In this document: in pieces, positions 25,586 to 36,826 of the stretch
Layout: the number at the start of each line of letters is the position of its first letter
How positions within the stretch are numbered: position 1 is the stretch's first letter
Assembly (NCBI GenBank): GCA_024516155.1
Contig: JAJJXM010000058.1
Coordinates: 62,001 to 126,000, forward strand
Direction of reading: 5' to 3'
Length of the DNA stretch: 64,000 bases
DNA from: Pyronema omphalodes
Taxonomy: Eukaryota > Ascomycota > Pezizomycetes > Pezizales > Pyronemataceae
Program-made: the position numbers and the translations under genes
The notes under the pieces: model-generated
What the model was told of the DNA's origin: nothing
Seen by the model: only the letters and a program-made list of their open reading frames with translations
The model's database searches: none

Positions 25586-26063
25586 TTTCCAATATCTATC
25601 TATCTATCTGTAACATATTTCGGGCAACAATGATAGTTACAGTACATATCATATGCATCCCATATGCATCCCATATGTATTCATCCCATATTCATTACCT
25701 TCTACAGAATACCCTCTAGATCTATCTACATGCATACATATTCCTTCACTCATCACATCGGATTAGATTACGAATCTTCAGAATTAAACTAACCGACAAA
25801 GTCTGTATGTAAATTTTTTTCCTCTCTGTATAAATAACTATATATATATATAACACCAAATAGGGTAGCTACCTACATCCTATATACATCCCATATCCCA
25901 TATCCTACTACATACATATGAACTCCTAAGTTTAAATAACAAGTGCAACATTAATAAGTGCACAAATCAAGCCGCCGGTACATAATATGGTATCGCTGAA
26001 TATAATACGGTAATGTATACGGTAATATGCAGATACAGATACAGTGTATGGGGGTGGGGGGGA

Positions 26064-26082
26064 GGGGGGGGGGGGGGGGGGG
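26064..26082. repeat. poly-G homopolymer, 19 nt
   Basis: An uninterrupted G19 preceded by shorter G runs from 26051. Confidence 0.85.
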
Positions 26083-26411
26083 ATATTACAAATCCATACA
26101 CGGCAGCATCATAAACCATAAAATTACAATTAAAAAAAAACACCGTAATAATAATTCCATGTATACCGCTGTAATACTCCATCTCCATCTCCATCTCCAT
26201 CTCGAAATCATAAATCAAAAATCAAAAACCAAAAACCAAAAACCATAAACCATAAACCAAAAATCAAAAATCAAAAATCAAAACCAAAAACCAAAACCAA
26301 AAACCAACCCTCCCCGCCGCTTCCCTCCCCGCAATCCTCATCCACAAAGCGCAATACCCTATTACAAACCCCACCCTAAAGTATACCAACAACCATCGCA
26401 TCGCATATACC

Positions 26412-26502
26412 GCATCCCATCCCATCCCATCCCATCCCATCCCATCCCATCCCATCCCATCCCATCCCATCCCATCGCATCCCATTCCATCCCATCGCAT
26501 AT
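26412..26502. repeat. CCCAT pentamer array
   Basis: About a dozen perfect copies of a pentamer, then interrupted copies with CGCAT and CATTCCAT variants. Confidence 0.85.
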
Positions 26503-26962
26503 ACACCAACAATACCCCGCCACATCTAACATCTATAATCCCCATGGAGGAAAGCGGGCCAAGGGATCTCTATTAACCTGAACTGTAACCTGAACTGTAA
26601 CCTGAACTGTAACCGTAACTGTAACTATAACTTATCTACACGAGCATAAGATAAATCTTCCATCTTCCATCTTCCATCTTCCATCTACCGGTGAGTAGGT
26701 ATGTATGTATGTATACATAAATGATAATGTATAGAACCTTCACTATCACCCTTCACCTCCCACTCCACCCTCCACTCCACCATCACCATCACCCTTCACC
26801 ATCACCCTCCACTCCACCATCACCATCACCCCCCACCCCCCACTCCACTATCACCATCACCCCCCACTCCACCCCTTCGGTTATTATGCTTTGACCCTTT
26901 GAACCTTTCCTTTTGGTAGCTTATGTATACGTATATTACATGACGACGCGCGATGTGGGGTC

Positions 26963-27009
26963 GTAGTTCGTAGTTCGTAGTTCGTAGTTCGTAGTTCGTA
27001 GTTCGTAGG
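26963..27009. repeat. GTAGTTC heptamer array
   Basis: Six to seven perfect head-to-tail heptamers. A TACGTACT octamer array (about 27137-27168) follows 130 bp later. Confidence 0.85.
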
Positions 27010-27563
27010 CACCAATTGATATGGGCTTGTAGTACATAAATCGGCGTCACTATCTTTCTGCGTACACTGCACGCCACTGCAGAGCACGGATTATTATCGT
27101 CACCAAATTTCGCACGGATATTTTATATGATGTTGTACGTACTTACGTACTTACGTACTTACGTACTCCAGACTCCAGACTCCAGAGTTTCACTTTAGGC
27201 TTTACTTTTGATTTTTTTTTTTTTTTTTTTTTTTGAGATTACTTTGTTTCTTTGTTTGTTTGTTTCTTTCTTTTTTACTTTCGTTCTTTCTCGATTGCGC
27301 TTAATTATTTCACAGACCTAGGCTTAGTAAAGATAATCAAACCCACACATAACACACAATGCATATCCAACTCCGAAAACGAAAACGAAAAAAAAAAAAA
27401 ATGACAAAATGTATGTATGGAGAAGAAGAAGAAGAAGAAAAAAAGAAGTGTTTCACAGCCGTATTACTCTCAAATTATGTAGTAAAAACTTTAACAACCA
27501 TCATCCGTTAATTACAACCGTTTCCAAATTTCCCATTATTCCGCCAATTCAAGCTCGTATAAC

Positions 27564-28284
27564 TTAGTTAAGGAAAACGACACCAGCGACCAAGCAAGCA
27601 ACAAGGGCAATGGGGCTGCGAACAACACCCATGGCTCCGGAAGCGGGGGCAGTAGGAGTAGCAGAGGCAGAAGCAGAGGCAGAGGTGGAGAGAGTAGCGG
27701 TCTTGGAAGCAGACTTGGTCAAGGTGGTGGAGTTGCTGTACTTCTGGGTAGAGGTGATGGTAGAGTTGGAACCGGGGAGGGTGGAGTTGTGTCCAGCAGG
27801 GGCAGTGATGTGAGCAGCGTGGGAAGAAGTCTTGCTGGCAACCTCGGTGGAAGAGGACTTGGAGGCAGACTGAGCAGGTCCGTTACCCTTGATCTTGAGC
27901 AAAGGAGTGTAGTTGTCCTCCTTGTTGTCGGTGGTGATCATGATGGCGTAGTTGTCGCCGGAGGGGAGCTGGGAAGCGGGGGTCCACTCGTAGCTTCCAG
28001 AGTTGACAACAGAGTCTGAAGATGTTAGTCATGGTCAATTGAGTAGATTGATAGACAATATGCTCACCAGCGATGACCTCAACATCGTTAAGGTTGTCAG
28101 AAGGTCCCTGGCGGAGCTTCAAGGTGATGGTTCCCTTGGTGGTAGGAGTCCACTTGATGAGGAAGGGCTCTCCGGCGATGATGGTCTTGGTTCCGTCAGG
28201 GCTGGTGATGGGGTTCTCAGTGCTGGAGGCAGCAAAGACGACAGAGGCGAAAGCAGCGAAGATGGCGGCGGTGGAGAACTTCAT
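27564..28284 (-). CDS. GPI-anchored Ser/Thr-rich cell-wall protein, Kre9/Knh-like N-terminal domain
   Basis: Minus-strand exons 28284-28068 and 28015-27564 give 222 aa; the junction joins VEVIA to DSVVNSGSYEWTP. It has a signal peptide (MKFSTAAIFAAFASVVFAAS), then a compact beta domain of about 90 residues with the Kre9/Knh pattern: P-ITSP-G-I-AGEPF-I-W-P, T-KLRQG, SGSYEWTP...LPSG-NYAI. A Ser/Thr-rich spacer with NST sequons follows, and a hydrophobic tail (SPIALVACLVAGVVFLN) after a small-residue stretch (ASGAMG) fits GPI attachment. Such proteins are exported to the membrane and wall; the domain is linked to beta-1,6-glucan assembly. The exact role is not known. Confidence 0.88.
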
Positions 28285-30340
28285 TTTGACTGTTTATTGG
28301 ATTTTGGATATTGTTGACTATGTCGAAAGAATGACTGAAATGCGATAAACACAGGTAATTAAGCTGACAGCGCTGCTTGCTAAAGTGGGAATTGAAAGAG
28401 AGTGGATGGCAGTGTAGACGGCTGAAGAGAATACGAGAGAGCGGCTGGTGTCAGCGTTTTATTTCGGGTTCTGGGTGTGTCTGTCGGTGTGCGTCTTGGA
28501 CAGAAAGGGGGGGTCGGTTGGGTGAGTGTTCGCCCAGTTTGCCTCTGCATATCACACGCAGCGAAAGCGTTGCATCGATTCTGGACGCTCATCCCTGTCG
28601 GTTGTGCCTGTATGCCCAATCAACAGAGGGGAGACAACATCCCCGGAGATTACCACAACCCACCCCCGTTCGAAAAAGGCGCCGCATCGAGTGTGAAGCT
28701 GGAAGAATGGAGAGCGATTAGTCGAAGTGCTGTTGGGGGGGGGGGAGGGGGTTGAGAGGGGTTAACTGGGTAAATGGGGGATTTCAATGGAATTAACTGT
28801 GGACCCTTCATAAAATTTCAACTTGAATTACATATTGATTATTGGGAATTTTACTGTGAACCCTGGCATCGATGCACAGGAACCACTATTGGGCATTATT
28901 TGAGGGTCCTTCATCAATTTCAACTGGAATTGCATATATTTGGTGATTGTAACCCAATGCATTAAATGATTCCACAATTGAGAGAAATGCGGTCATTTTC
29001 ATATATAGATCGACAGATAAACGAGTCATACAAAAAAAAAAAAAAAATTGTTCAGTCAGGAACAAGTCCGAGAACAAGCCTTTCTGCGCACGCATCCTCA
29101 TCGCCTCGTCTCATCTGCATAGGCGAATCTGATAACGACTCTCCAATCGACTCGTTTACAACTCTTACACCATCGAGGGGCTCCAACCATCAGCAAGGGG
29201 GGTCTCACCATACAAGCGAAACCCTAACGAGGGTCGCCTCACTAGCAAATGCAACAGAACGCTCGACCGTGCGTACATACATGTACATACATACTGTAGC
29301 GGGCATCCCCCGGCACGGGGAGACATGAGAGAGATGGCAGACATGGTACATACAGTGCACATATGTACTTAACATAGTAGAACATGGCAGCAGATCGATC
29401 CATAGAAGGGCAGGTGCTGTTCGACAGCAGAAAAAAAAAAGAAAAAAAAAACGAAATATGTAAAACAGCATACACAACATCGGCGTCTAGAGGAACCGAA
29501 TAACGATTACAATATCTGGTATGACAATATGTATTACCGTTATACAATCAAATCGGCGAGGATAACAGCGTATTTTATTGACCGTAAATTGAAACATTCC
29601 CATCCATCAAATATCATCCACCATATGATCTGCCGACCGGTGGCAACCTTAGATTGATCTCTGGTATGTAGTCTTGGATCGAAAAGTTGGTAAAGACCGG
29701 CGTCTCGCGAGACCGATGCGGCTGGCTGGCTGGCTGGCTGGCAAAAAGTTGAAATAAGCTCTTCCCCCCATGCGGGATCGTCGACGGTCCAAGCACTGTA
29801 CTTGTCCAATTTCGTTATTAGCAAAAAGTGATAGTTTCTTCTCAGCTCCTTCCAGACTCTCAACGGGGAGTCCACCGGTCGGCCGGGGGTTCTTGGCTCC
29901 GATATTTTTATCCACTCCTGATTTCCCGTTAATTTGGCTTCACTTCGGTTCAGTGGGCCTCAGGCACAAGTGGGGCAGTCGGTCTTGTTCCGCTACTGCT
30001 TCACCTAAATGTCGCGCGATAAAGACGATACCCCGATGGCAAGGCGGTGTCGCACGGACAATTGAAGCTCGACTGTCGTAAAGTTTGCAGAAGCAGCAGC
30101 ATCATCATCATCGTCGTAACGCCCTGTGGGGAGAAAATTTACTTACAGCAACGCCATAGAAAGTGTAGCGCGTGATGCGCATGTCTTCGGTAGCGGCGTA
30201 GCGCCAAACAGCAAAACTTTTTTCACACCCCTTTTTTTTACTGGTTCCGAATCGGCTCTAGAGCATCGCGGCGTTGTGACTGTCGGATGGTGGCGGCTTG
30301 CTTAGTGGGGGTGCGTTAAGTTAGTCAGGTACCGATTGTG

Positions 30341-30369
30341 ATTCCGACTGCGCGTTACCCAGTCGGAAT
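30341..30369. repeat. perfect 10 bp inverted repeat, 9 nt loop
   Basis: Arms ATTCCGACTG (30341-30350) and CAGTCGGAAT (30360-30369) are exact reverse complements. First of three hairpin-capable sites within 200 bp. Confidence 0.85.
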
Positions 30370-30415
30370 ACTCATGATGTCGGTATATACAGTACAAGAG
30401 AGGATGTGGTCTGTT

Positions 30416-30430
30416 CCGGCCTACGGCCGG
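30416..30430. repeat. perfect 6 bp inverted repeat, CCGGCC-TAC-GGCCGG
   Basis: Exact arms around TAC. The core GGCCTACGGCC also occurs at about 7999-8009, again in a hairpin context. Confidence 0.75.
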
Positions 30431-30496
30431 TCCATTGTGTTGCCTCTACAAATCGAACCGTTGGTACACAACTCCAACTGTTGATAAACTGGTTAC

Positions 30497-30540
30497 TCGT
30501 GCCTAAAGATGGTGGCTAGCGCCACCATCTTTAGGCACGA
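30497..30540. repeat. perfect 20 bp inverted repeat, 4 nt loop
   Basis: The left arm 30497-30516 (TCGTGCCTAAAGATGGTGGC) and right arm 30521-30540 are exact reverse complements around TAGC. If transcribed it would form a very stable hairpin. Confidence 0.95.
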
Positions 30541-30659
30541 ACATATAATGTGACGGGTTCCGACTATATATATGATGTGATCTTAAGAATCTGAAACTTG
30601 CCTATGATTCCCGCAAGAGCAGCCTGGGATAAACAATATTCCTAGTGATGCAGTTGATG

Positions 30660-31960
30660 TTATCCTGTGACAGCGTCATTCCGACATGTTTCCTCTGCCT
30701 GACCCGTCACAGATATGTGCTGGAACACAAAGTTCATTGGGGCAAGCAGAAGATATTTTCTTGCCGATTGGAGGATTTGTCGAGTAATTTCACCTCTACA
30801 ATATATCATGGGTTGTAACTTCAGGACAATAACTCTCGAATTCTTGACCAGCCACTTCTGTATTGAGAGGTTTCTACACAATCACCAGTTTTTCGATTTG
30901 ATTTCAATTTCTTGGGCCTTGCCAAACTCAATATTATGACGTATGGTACAGTTGTGATATATATCGGAGGCTCTAACATTTACCCCAGGATTTCGCTGGG
31001 AATCGTCCCAGAGCATACATGATATCTTGGGCCTGTTGTCACCCTTATTCCTTATGCTGGTTTTACTTCTCGTCTGTACATTTGGAGCCCTGTTTGCTCT
31101 TTTTCCACTGGCCTCTCTGAACTCGCCTGTCTCCTCTCTCCTCACTTAACTGTTCTTCAAATTCTCACCTGGCCTCTGTCTTCAACGCTACCATATTGTC
31201 TTTACTCCTTTTCTGCCCTTCTCCCTCTCCGTCTTTTCACTCGTATTATTTCTTCTTCAGCTTTTACATCACAGTTCATCTTTCTCACTTTGCCAATCCT
31301 TCCGCCATTTATATGTACATATGTGTCTGTGTTTCATGTTTTTTTTATTTTTTTTTATTTTTTATTTTTCGCATTGTGCAGCATTAACTTTCATGTTCAT
31401 TCAGAAAGACTTTATTCACATTCTAAGATTCGATCAGTGCTCCTCAGCCTGTTCTCATTCTTTCCGAGTCATTTTTTGATATCCTCGTGGTGTTTCTGAA
31501 GCTCAGTCTCAGTAATGGAAAATCCTCCTTGGGAGGCTTCAAAACTTTCTCTGCTTCCTTCCACTGTTTTTCTGCCTTGAGCCTATTCAAATCCGCTTTA
31601 TATATCTCCTCACACAGTGTGTCAAAATTCTCCTCAATAAAACCGCAGTTGCTTAACTTCATCTGTTAGCGTCTCGTCGACTGTATCTGCAGCATGCGGC
31701 AAAGGTCACAGGTGTCCGTATATTTTATCCGGCCAACCATTAACAGCTGAATTGCATCATGAATTGTATCAAAGGTGCGAAGTGGTTCGGGATTGGAAAG
31801 GCGAATGGGATCTGTGCCCAGGCAGCCAGGAGAGCAGTCTTATATGTTTCCCATCGAATCTGTTCCGGTTGCCACGGTTGCCGGTTTTACCATCCCGCCA
31901 TGTATTGCCGAAGCTTTTGTATTGCCGCCCGACAGCCAGAGGAGTTCACGTTTAAATTAA
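30660..31960 (-). pseudogene. possible decayed gene fragments, minus strand
   Basis: Two frames (31145-30882 and 30881-30660) lie in the same phase separated by a single stop. A further 72-codon frame (31662-31444) is rich in Glu/Lys with a coiled-coil look (LNRLKAEKQWKEAEKVL). Upstream of it, minus-strand text includes a CDLCR cysteine pair near 31700 and a QPWQPEQIRWETYKTALLAAW-like stretch broken by stops. This looks like a broken coding region, but I recognise no family, and some or all of it could be chance. Confidence 0.2.
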
Positions 31961-32043
31961 TCTGAAATTACATCATCACAGCTTTTAATAATAACGCTAT
32001 ACCGTATCAGGTAAATAACTAAAATATACCTGCTTATATAGTA

Positions 32044-32223
32044 TAAAAAGGCGACTAAAAACCTCTAAATCACTTTCTGCAGACGCTATTCCATTTCAGG
32101 TGCGTACTAAAATATCTGCTTATAGTATTCTGATAAAAAGGCGACTAAAAACCTCTAAATCACTTTCTGCAGACGCTATTCCATTTCAGGTGCGTACTAA
32201 AATATCTGCTTATAGTATTCTGA
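32044..32223. repeat. tandem duplication, 90 bp period
   Basis: A unit of about 90 bp containing GCGACTAAAAACCTCTAAAT occurs twice without visible change (GCGACTAAAA at 32051 and 32141). A degenerate partial copy sits just upstream (about 32018-32043). The near identity implies a recent duplication. Confidence 0.9.
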
Positions 32224-32389
32224 CATGTATGTATCCAGTGAGTGCACAAGGAGCCGCCGGTCTAGCAAAGAAAAAAACGTGTAAAGAATCCAGGCTGGGC
32301 AGTCGTATATGTATAGGCCGTACATAGGCTTCAGTGAGAACCTCGAAACGTCATCGAAACAAGTTTGCGAGATGGCTCTTTATAAGTTG

Positions 32390-32402
32390 CGGAATTCTTC
32401 GG
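32390..32402 (+). promoter_or_regulatory. CGG-N7-CGG site upstream of alternative oxidase
   Basis: CGG (32390-32392), seven bases (AATTCTT), CGG (32400-32402), 465 bp before the AOX start codon. From memory, the Neurospora alternative-oxidase induction motif bound by the zinc-cluster pair AOD2/AOD5 is two CGG triplets spaced by seven bases. Function here is inferred. Confidence 0.5.
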
Positions 32403-32866
32403 GGGCTCGGGCTTGAGTCATGCCGCCTCGGGTGCGTTGAATATTACACCAACATATCACTCGCACGTCGTGTTTCGTATTTCGGGTGAGGACGGCACGG
32501 CACAGCAGAGGCTGAGCAAACCGGGTGAAGCTGAGCGAGGCTTGACAAATTCAGGCAGAGTTGTTGGTTGGATGGACCTGAGCGAAGGCGAGGCGAAGAG
32601 TAACTCAGCTGATCATACAGTGTCTGAACAGCGCCTCGAAATCCTAAATGTAGATAATTGAAGCCGTGACATTCCGTGAACTGTCTCAGCATCTCACTCA
32701 TCGACGTCAGCACGAAAAAATCTCGAAAACTTTTCGGAGAAATGGATTTGTATAAAAACGTTTGCAAAATGAAGCATATCCAAATCATCAAGACATATTG
32801 ACATTGAATATTGTCACGCCACAAACAACACTATTCTTCCATACATACCCGATTACTATTTCGTAT

Positions 32867-34026
32867 ATGCTTACCACCAAGCATACCTGCGTCAAAGCCC
32901 TCCCTCGACTTTCGGCACAGCTGCGGCCTGCAATCTCCCAGCTTTCTCGACAGAAACCGGCCTCGTTCATCCTCCTTCAACATGCTCGCAGCATTTCGAG
33001 CTCTACCGTAGCTCAAGACCCTCGCCTGCAGCATCTTAAAATTAACCCCGAATATGTCGCCAGCTGGTCCCACCCTGTATATACAGAAGCCCAGATAAAA
33101 TCCATCGTAAGTTACAAAACAAAGCCTAATCCAACCCAACTATCACTCCTCATGGTGCTAATCGGGCTTTTTTATAGGAAATTGCTCATCGCAACGCCAA
33201 AACCTGGTCCGATTATGTGGCATTAACAGCCGTTCGCATAATCCGTAGTTGCTTTGACTTCGCTACTGGCTACCGACACAAGCCACATGCTCCCCAGAGC
33301 GCCACCATAGACCCCAAAGGTCCTGCAGTCAATAGCATGGTTTCTTCCTCACAGGCCTTCACTGCAGACCAATGGCTCACCCGTATCATCTTCCTTGAAT
33401 CTATTGCCGGGGTTCCAGGTATGGTGGCAGCAATGGTTCGTCACCTTCAGTCCCTCCGTTTATTACGTCTCGACAACGGTTGGATTTCAACTCTCCTTGA
33501 GGAAAGTCAGAATGAGAGAATGCACCTAATGACGTTCCTTCACTTCTGTAAGCCGGGATGGTTTCTGAGAGCTATGATACTCGCGGGACAGGGTGTATTC
33601 TTTAATGCGTTCTTTGTAGCGTATTTAGTAAGCCCTAGGACTTGCCATAGATTCGTTGCGTATCTTGAGGAGGAGGCGGTATTGACTTATTCGAGAATTA
33701 TTGAAGAGATGGAGCAGGGGAATATTCCGGAGTGGGAGAAACTCGAGGTCCCGGAGATAGCGGTTGGGTACTTTGGTTTGTCAAAGCCGCAGGACTCGCC
33801 TAAAGGAGGCATGTTGGAGCTACTCAAGGTTGTTATGGCGGATGAAGCGAAACATAGGGAGGTTAATCATACCTTTGCGAATCTTGAGGGTGGTGATGTG
33901 AATCCGTATGCGGTCGAGTGGGCGTCGGGGCCTACGAAGGGATTGGAGAGGGTAAGACAGACGGGATGGGAGAAGGAAGAGTTGGCTCGGGTTGCGGAAG
34001 CGGAAGGAAAGTTTACGGAGAAATAA
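32867..34026 (+). CDS. aox: mitochondrial alternative oxidase
   Basis: Exons 32867-33106 and 33178-34026 give 362 aa, the usual fungal length. The start chosen gives a basic, Ser-rich mitochondrial presequence (MLTTKHTCVKALPRLSAQLR...); a further in-frame start at 32762 would add a less typical leader. It oxidises ubiquinol and reduces oxygen to water at the inner membrane, bypassing complexes III and IV. Di-iron motifs are intact: LESIAGVPG with Glu154, NERMH with Glu193 and His196, LEEEAV (243-248), and ADEAKHREVNH with Glu303 and His306. The two membrane-bound helices surround residues 148-172 and 208-232. A CGG-N7-CGG motif upstream fits induction by respiratory stress. Confidence 0.97.
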
Positions 34027-34452
34027 TAGATCCTGGCTATGGGGATATGCTACATCCGGGGAAACGCTTAGACTGTTATACTTAGACGAGCTGATATTGC
34101 TTTAGATGTTTAAAGTTTGACGAATTTCTATTACAGCCTAGTTACGCCTCGTTTCGGCTGTGAGCGAGGCTGAATGTGCTGCTCTTATTTGTAAAGTGTT
34201 TGATATATTGGAATGAAATTGCTACTTCTAGAGATCTCAATTTTAAAACATGCGTTCCAGAATTGATCAGACGTGATGAACATGCTTCTGGAAGCTGTCT
34301 CGAACAGAAGCTTTCGGAGTCGATGCTATGTACAGCTAGCAGGCGCTAAGTTTAGCTGACATTCCTACGGGCAGTTATGATGTCATCTCGTGCGGAGCCC
34401 CCGATCTTCCCGACGTCACTGCACCTTCTTTCTATCCCTCGCATCAACCACG
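34027..34452. other. intergenic between alternative oxidase and acylphosphatase
   Basis: 426 bp between co-oriented genes; it should contain the AOX terminator and the acylphosphatase promoter. No other feature seen. Confidence 0.5.
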
Positions 34453-34812
34453 ATGGTCGCTAAACGTGTAAGACACCCCTGGAATCATTCCAAATTCTTG
34501 CATACTGATCAAAGTACACAGATTCACTTCACCGTGCACGGTGGTGTTGTACAGGGCGTTTTCTTTCGCGCGCATACGGTATCGGCAGCCAACCGACACG
34601 CCCTTACAGGATGGGTACGAAACCTACCTTCTGGAAAGGCGGTAGAAGGACATGCCCAGGGCCCTGAGGATAAACTTAATGAATTTTTCAAGGAGGTTGA
34701 TAAGGGCCCCCCAGGGTCTCATGTCGTGAGGTTGGACAAGGTTGAGATTCCATTGAAGGAGAATGAGGAGGGGTTTAGGAAGATCAAGAGCTACGAGTCC
34801 GTTCCTGAGTAA
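34453..34812 (+). CDS. acylphosphatase
   Basis: A five-codon first exon (34453-34467, MVAKR) and exon 34522-34812 give 101 aa. The 54 nt intron (GTAAGA...ACACAG) is a multiple of three, so it reads through in frame, but removing it places the family strand IHFTVHGGVVQGVFFRAHT directly after the start and gives the usual size of about 95-100 aa. The active-site loop GVVQGVFFR holds the phosphate-binding Arg, and GWVRNLPSGKAVEGHAQG holds the catalytic Asn. It hydrolyses acyl phosphates such as acetyl phosphate or 1,3-bisphosphoglycerate in the cytosol. It ends 46 bp from the stop of the convergent DUF2264 gene. Confidence 0.92.
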   Translation: MVAKRVRHPWNHSKFLHTDQSTQIHFTVHGGVVQGVFFRAHTVSAANRHALTGWVRNLPSGKAVEGHAQGPEDKLNEFFKEVDKGPPGSHVVRLDKVEIPLKENEEGFRKIKSYESVPE

Positions 34813-34858
34813 AGTAGGATATCCATTACATTTGTAATACAGAATGTGTTACTCGCAA

Positions 34859-36826
34859 CTATATACTCAACCATGAGGGGATCCCTGGTTTCTTTTCCCA
34901 TTGCTCTTCGCACAACTCTCTCCATCTACTCACACTCTCCGGCACCGCAAATACCGCCGTAACAAATACCACAGTTTCTCTCTTTTCTAGATCCTTATAT
35001 AACGTTGGAATCACCGTCCTGCTCTCTATCAGATTGCTATTTGAATCCGCTCTCAATACTTCGCCCTTCCTGTTTTCCGTTCCCAATTCAACAATCCCTA
35101 CCATCCCCGCTCGCGACACAGCCACCGCGCTACCACTATTCTCTCTATACCCATCCACAGTATCCTTTCCAAGCTCGCCCAAATGCCGTCCATCTTTATT
35201 CTGACCATATATCGCAAACCCTCCCTCGGCCGTCTTGATCCCCCTGCCAGTGCGAATCTTATGAACCCTTAAATGCCAACTCGGCGCCTCCTCAGTCGGC
35301 GGGATCAAATACGTATCTACCTCAACGTCATCCCAGGGCGTCCATCTACTCCTCAATACCGGTCCTCCCGCTATTATTTCAATTCTCGCGTCCAGAGCTA
35401 GCCGCCTCGTCTTCCATGTCTCTCCTTCATCATCCGATAACCCGATCATAGAGTCAATCGCATGTTGCTTCAATTGATAGCTCCCCGTCGGTACAGAAAA
35501 TCCGAATGCCGACGAATACGCAAACTTTCCATACTTTGCCTGGGTGGCCTTCAGTGGGTAGCTACAAAACTGCCCCGAGGACAGTAGCATAGTATGCCCA
35601 CCACGATGGCTAATAATGTGCAGTGGCTTGTGTAACCCTACAACCGGTGGGATAGAAGCAAGTGGATATTCCTCCTCTGCTGATGACCAAAATGGATGTG
35701 TCTTAGGAACTGCTAGGGGAAGGAAAGCTTTCATACACCAATATGGACTACCAGGACTGTTGTAATCCTCGGTAAAGTACATATTGGGGTAACAGTATCC
35801 GATACTGAGAGTACCACTGGCTGTGAAGATGGCTGGTTGTTTAGACCACCAACGAAGGTTTCGGAGGAGGAGACCTTTGACTATACCCCAAGTTAGAGGA
35901 TCAGGGAGTGGATCATCCGGACCGAACGCATATGCCAAAGCTCCCCAGAAAGCAGCCATGGCAAAGCGGTAAGTAGTTGACCTTCCAAAGGGAATTGCAC
36001 GGCCTTCGGGATCAAAATAATGGATATGATCCAATGCATATTGTCTCGCTCTATCTTTATATTTTTTACATCTCTCCGGATCTGTTTTGGCAGCTAATTT
36101 TGAGTAGATAAGCTGGGAAGTTTGGATAGCGAAAGGACCGGAGTAGTAATCCATTTGAACGTTTCCAGGACCATCGGTAGACCAACCAGAGCCTATGTAA
36201 AAGCTGTCAAGATGGTCCATATCGGTTTTTAGCTTAGCCGCGTTGTAATTCAAACCCAGGCTTCGTAGGCCGAGGTTGGAGAATACTCGGAACCAAAGCC
36301 AGTTTGTGTCGGGCATCTGGGGTGCTGGTCATCAGCTATCACTCTCAGAAATTCTACTAGCAAGGAAACCTACCTCCCGCGAATTAACACTCCCAAACCA
36401 CGTCTCTATATTTCTCTTCTCTTTCTCGCCAAGCTGGTCTAAGAAACTACTCCCACACGTGGCCAACCAGAATCCTATCGGTGCCATCTCAACCATTCTC
36501 TGGTCCTTATCACGGACTTCACCCCAATATTCAGGACTTGCGGGATCTGTCCCGGCGATTAGACCAGATATCCACCGGGAATAGTGTTCATAGGTTCCGC
36601 CGCCGGAGATGTATGAAGCGAGACCCCAGAGGGGACGTGCATATCCTTCTAGTTGTGCGGCGGTTTCATCGTAGTGAGTAGCTGTTTGGCCGAGACGAAT
36701 CAGTGCACCCTGGGGAGAAGAGAAGTCGAGAAGAGGACGGAGGATTGAAATTAGAGTTCTTTCAAGATCCTCCCGGGTAATGAGTGGTGTTATTGAAAGT
36801 GGGTTAAAGGGAAGTGGAGCGGCCAT
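34859..36826 (-). CDS. DUF2264 family protein (possible GH154-like hydrolase)
   Basis: Minus-strand exons 36826-36374 and 36316-34859 give 636 aa; the intron (GTAGGT...CCCCAG) joins GSVNSRE to MPDTNWLWF. The N-terminal 350 residues have the helical, Trp/Tyr-rich look of an (alpha/alpha)6 barrel ([52 protein letters not shown]), and the C-terminal part is beta-rich. This matches DUF2264. From memory, the bacterial members form glycoside hydrolase family GH154, with beta-glucuronidase activity; I cannot confirm that for this fungal branch. There is no signal peptide, so it is probably intracellular. It is divergent from the MocA-type oxidoreductase with a 436 bp shared promoter. Confidence 0.88.

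Larger units (their letters stand above)
23114..27563. other. 4.4 kb intergenic region dense in microsatellites
   Basis: No gene recognised. It holds a possible degenerate MITE (23357-23532), hexamer, pentamer and heptamer arrays, poly-T and poly-G runs and an 18 bp repeat near 25515-25575. The frames seen are translations of the arrays (Leu-Ser, Val-Ile, Asp-Gly-Met runs). Confidence 0.6.
28285..32866. other. 4.6 kb region without secure genes: relics, hairpins and a tandem duplication
   Basis: Holds the GPI-protein promoter at the left, GGCT repeats near 29720, three perfect inverted repeats (30341-30540), possible minus-strand gene relics (30660-31960), a 90 bp tandem duplication (32044-32223) and the promoter of the alternative oxidase at the right. 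No intact gene could be supported. Confidence 0.5.

Noticed and set aside
24071..27170. CRISPR-like array
   Set aside because: Repeats are contiguous simple-sequence arrays without unique spacers, and the genome is eukaryotic.
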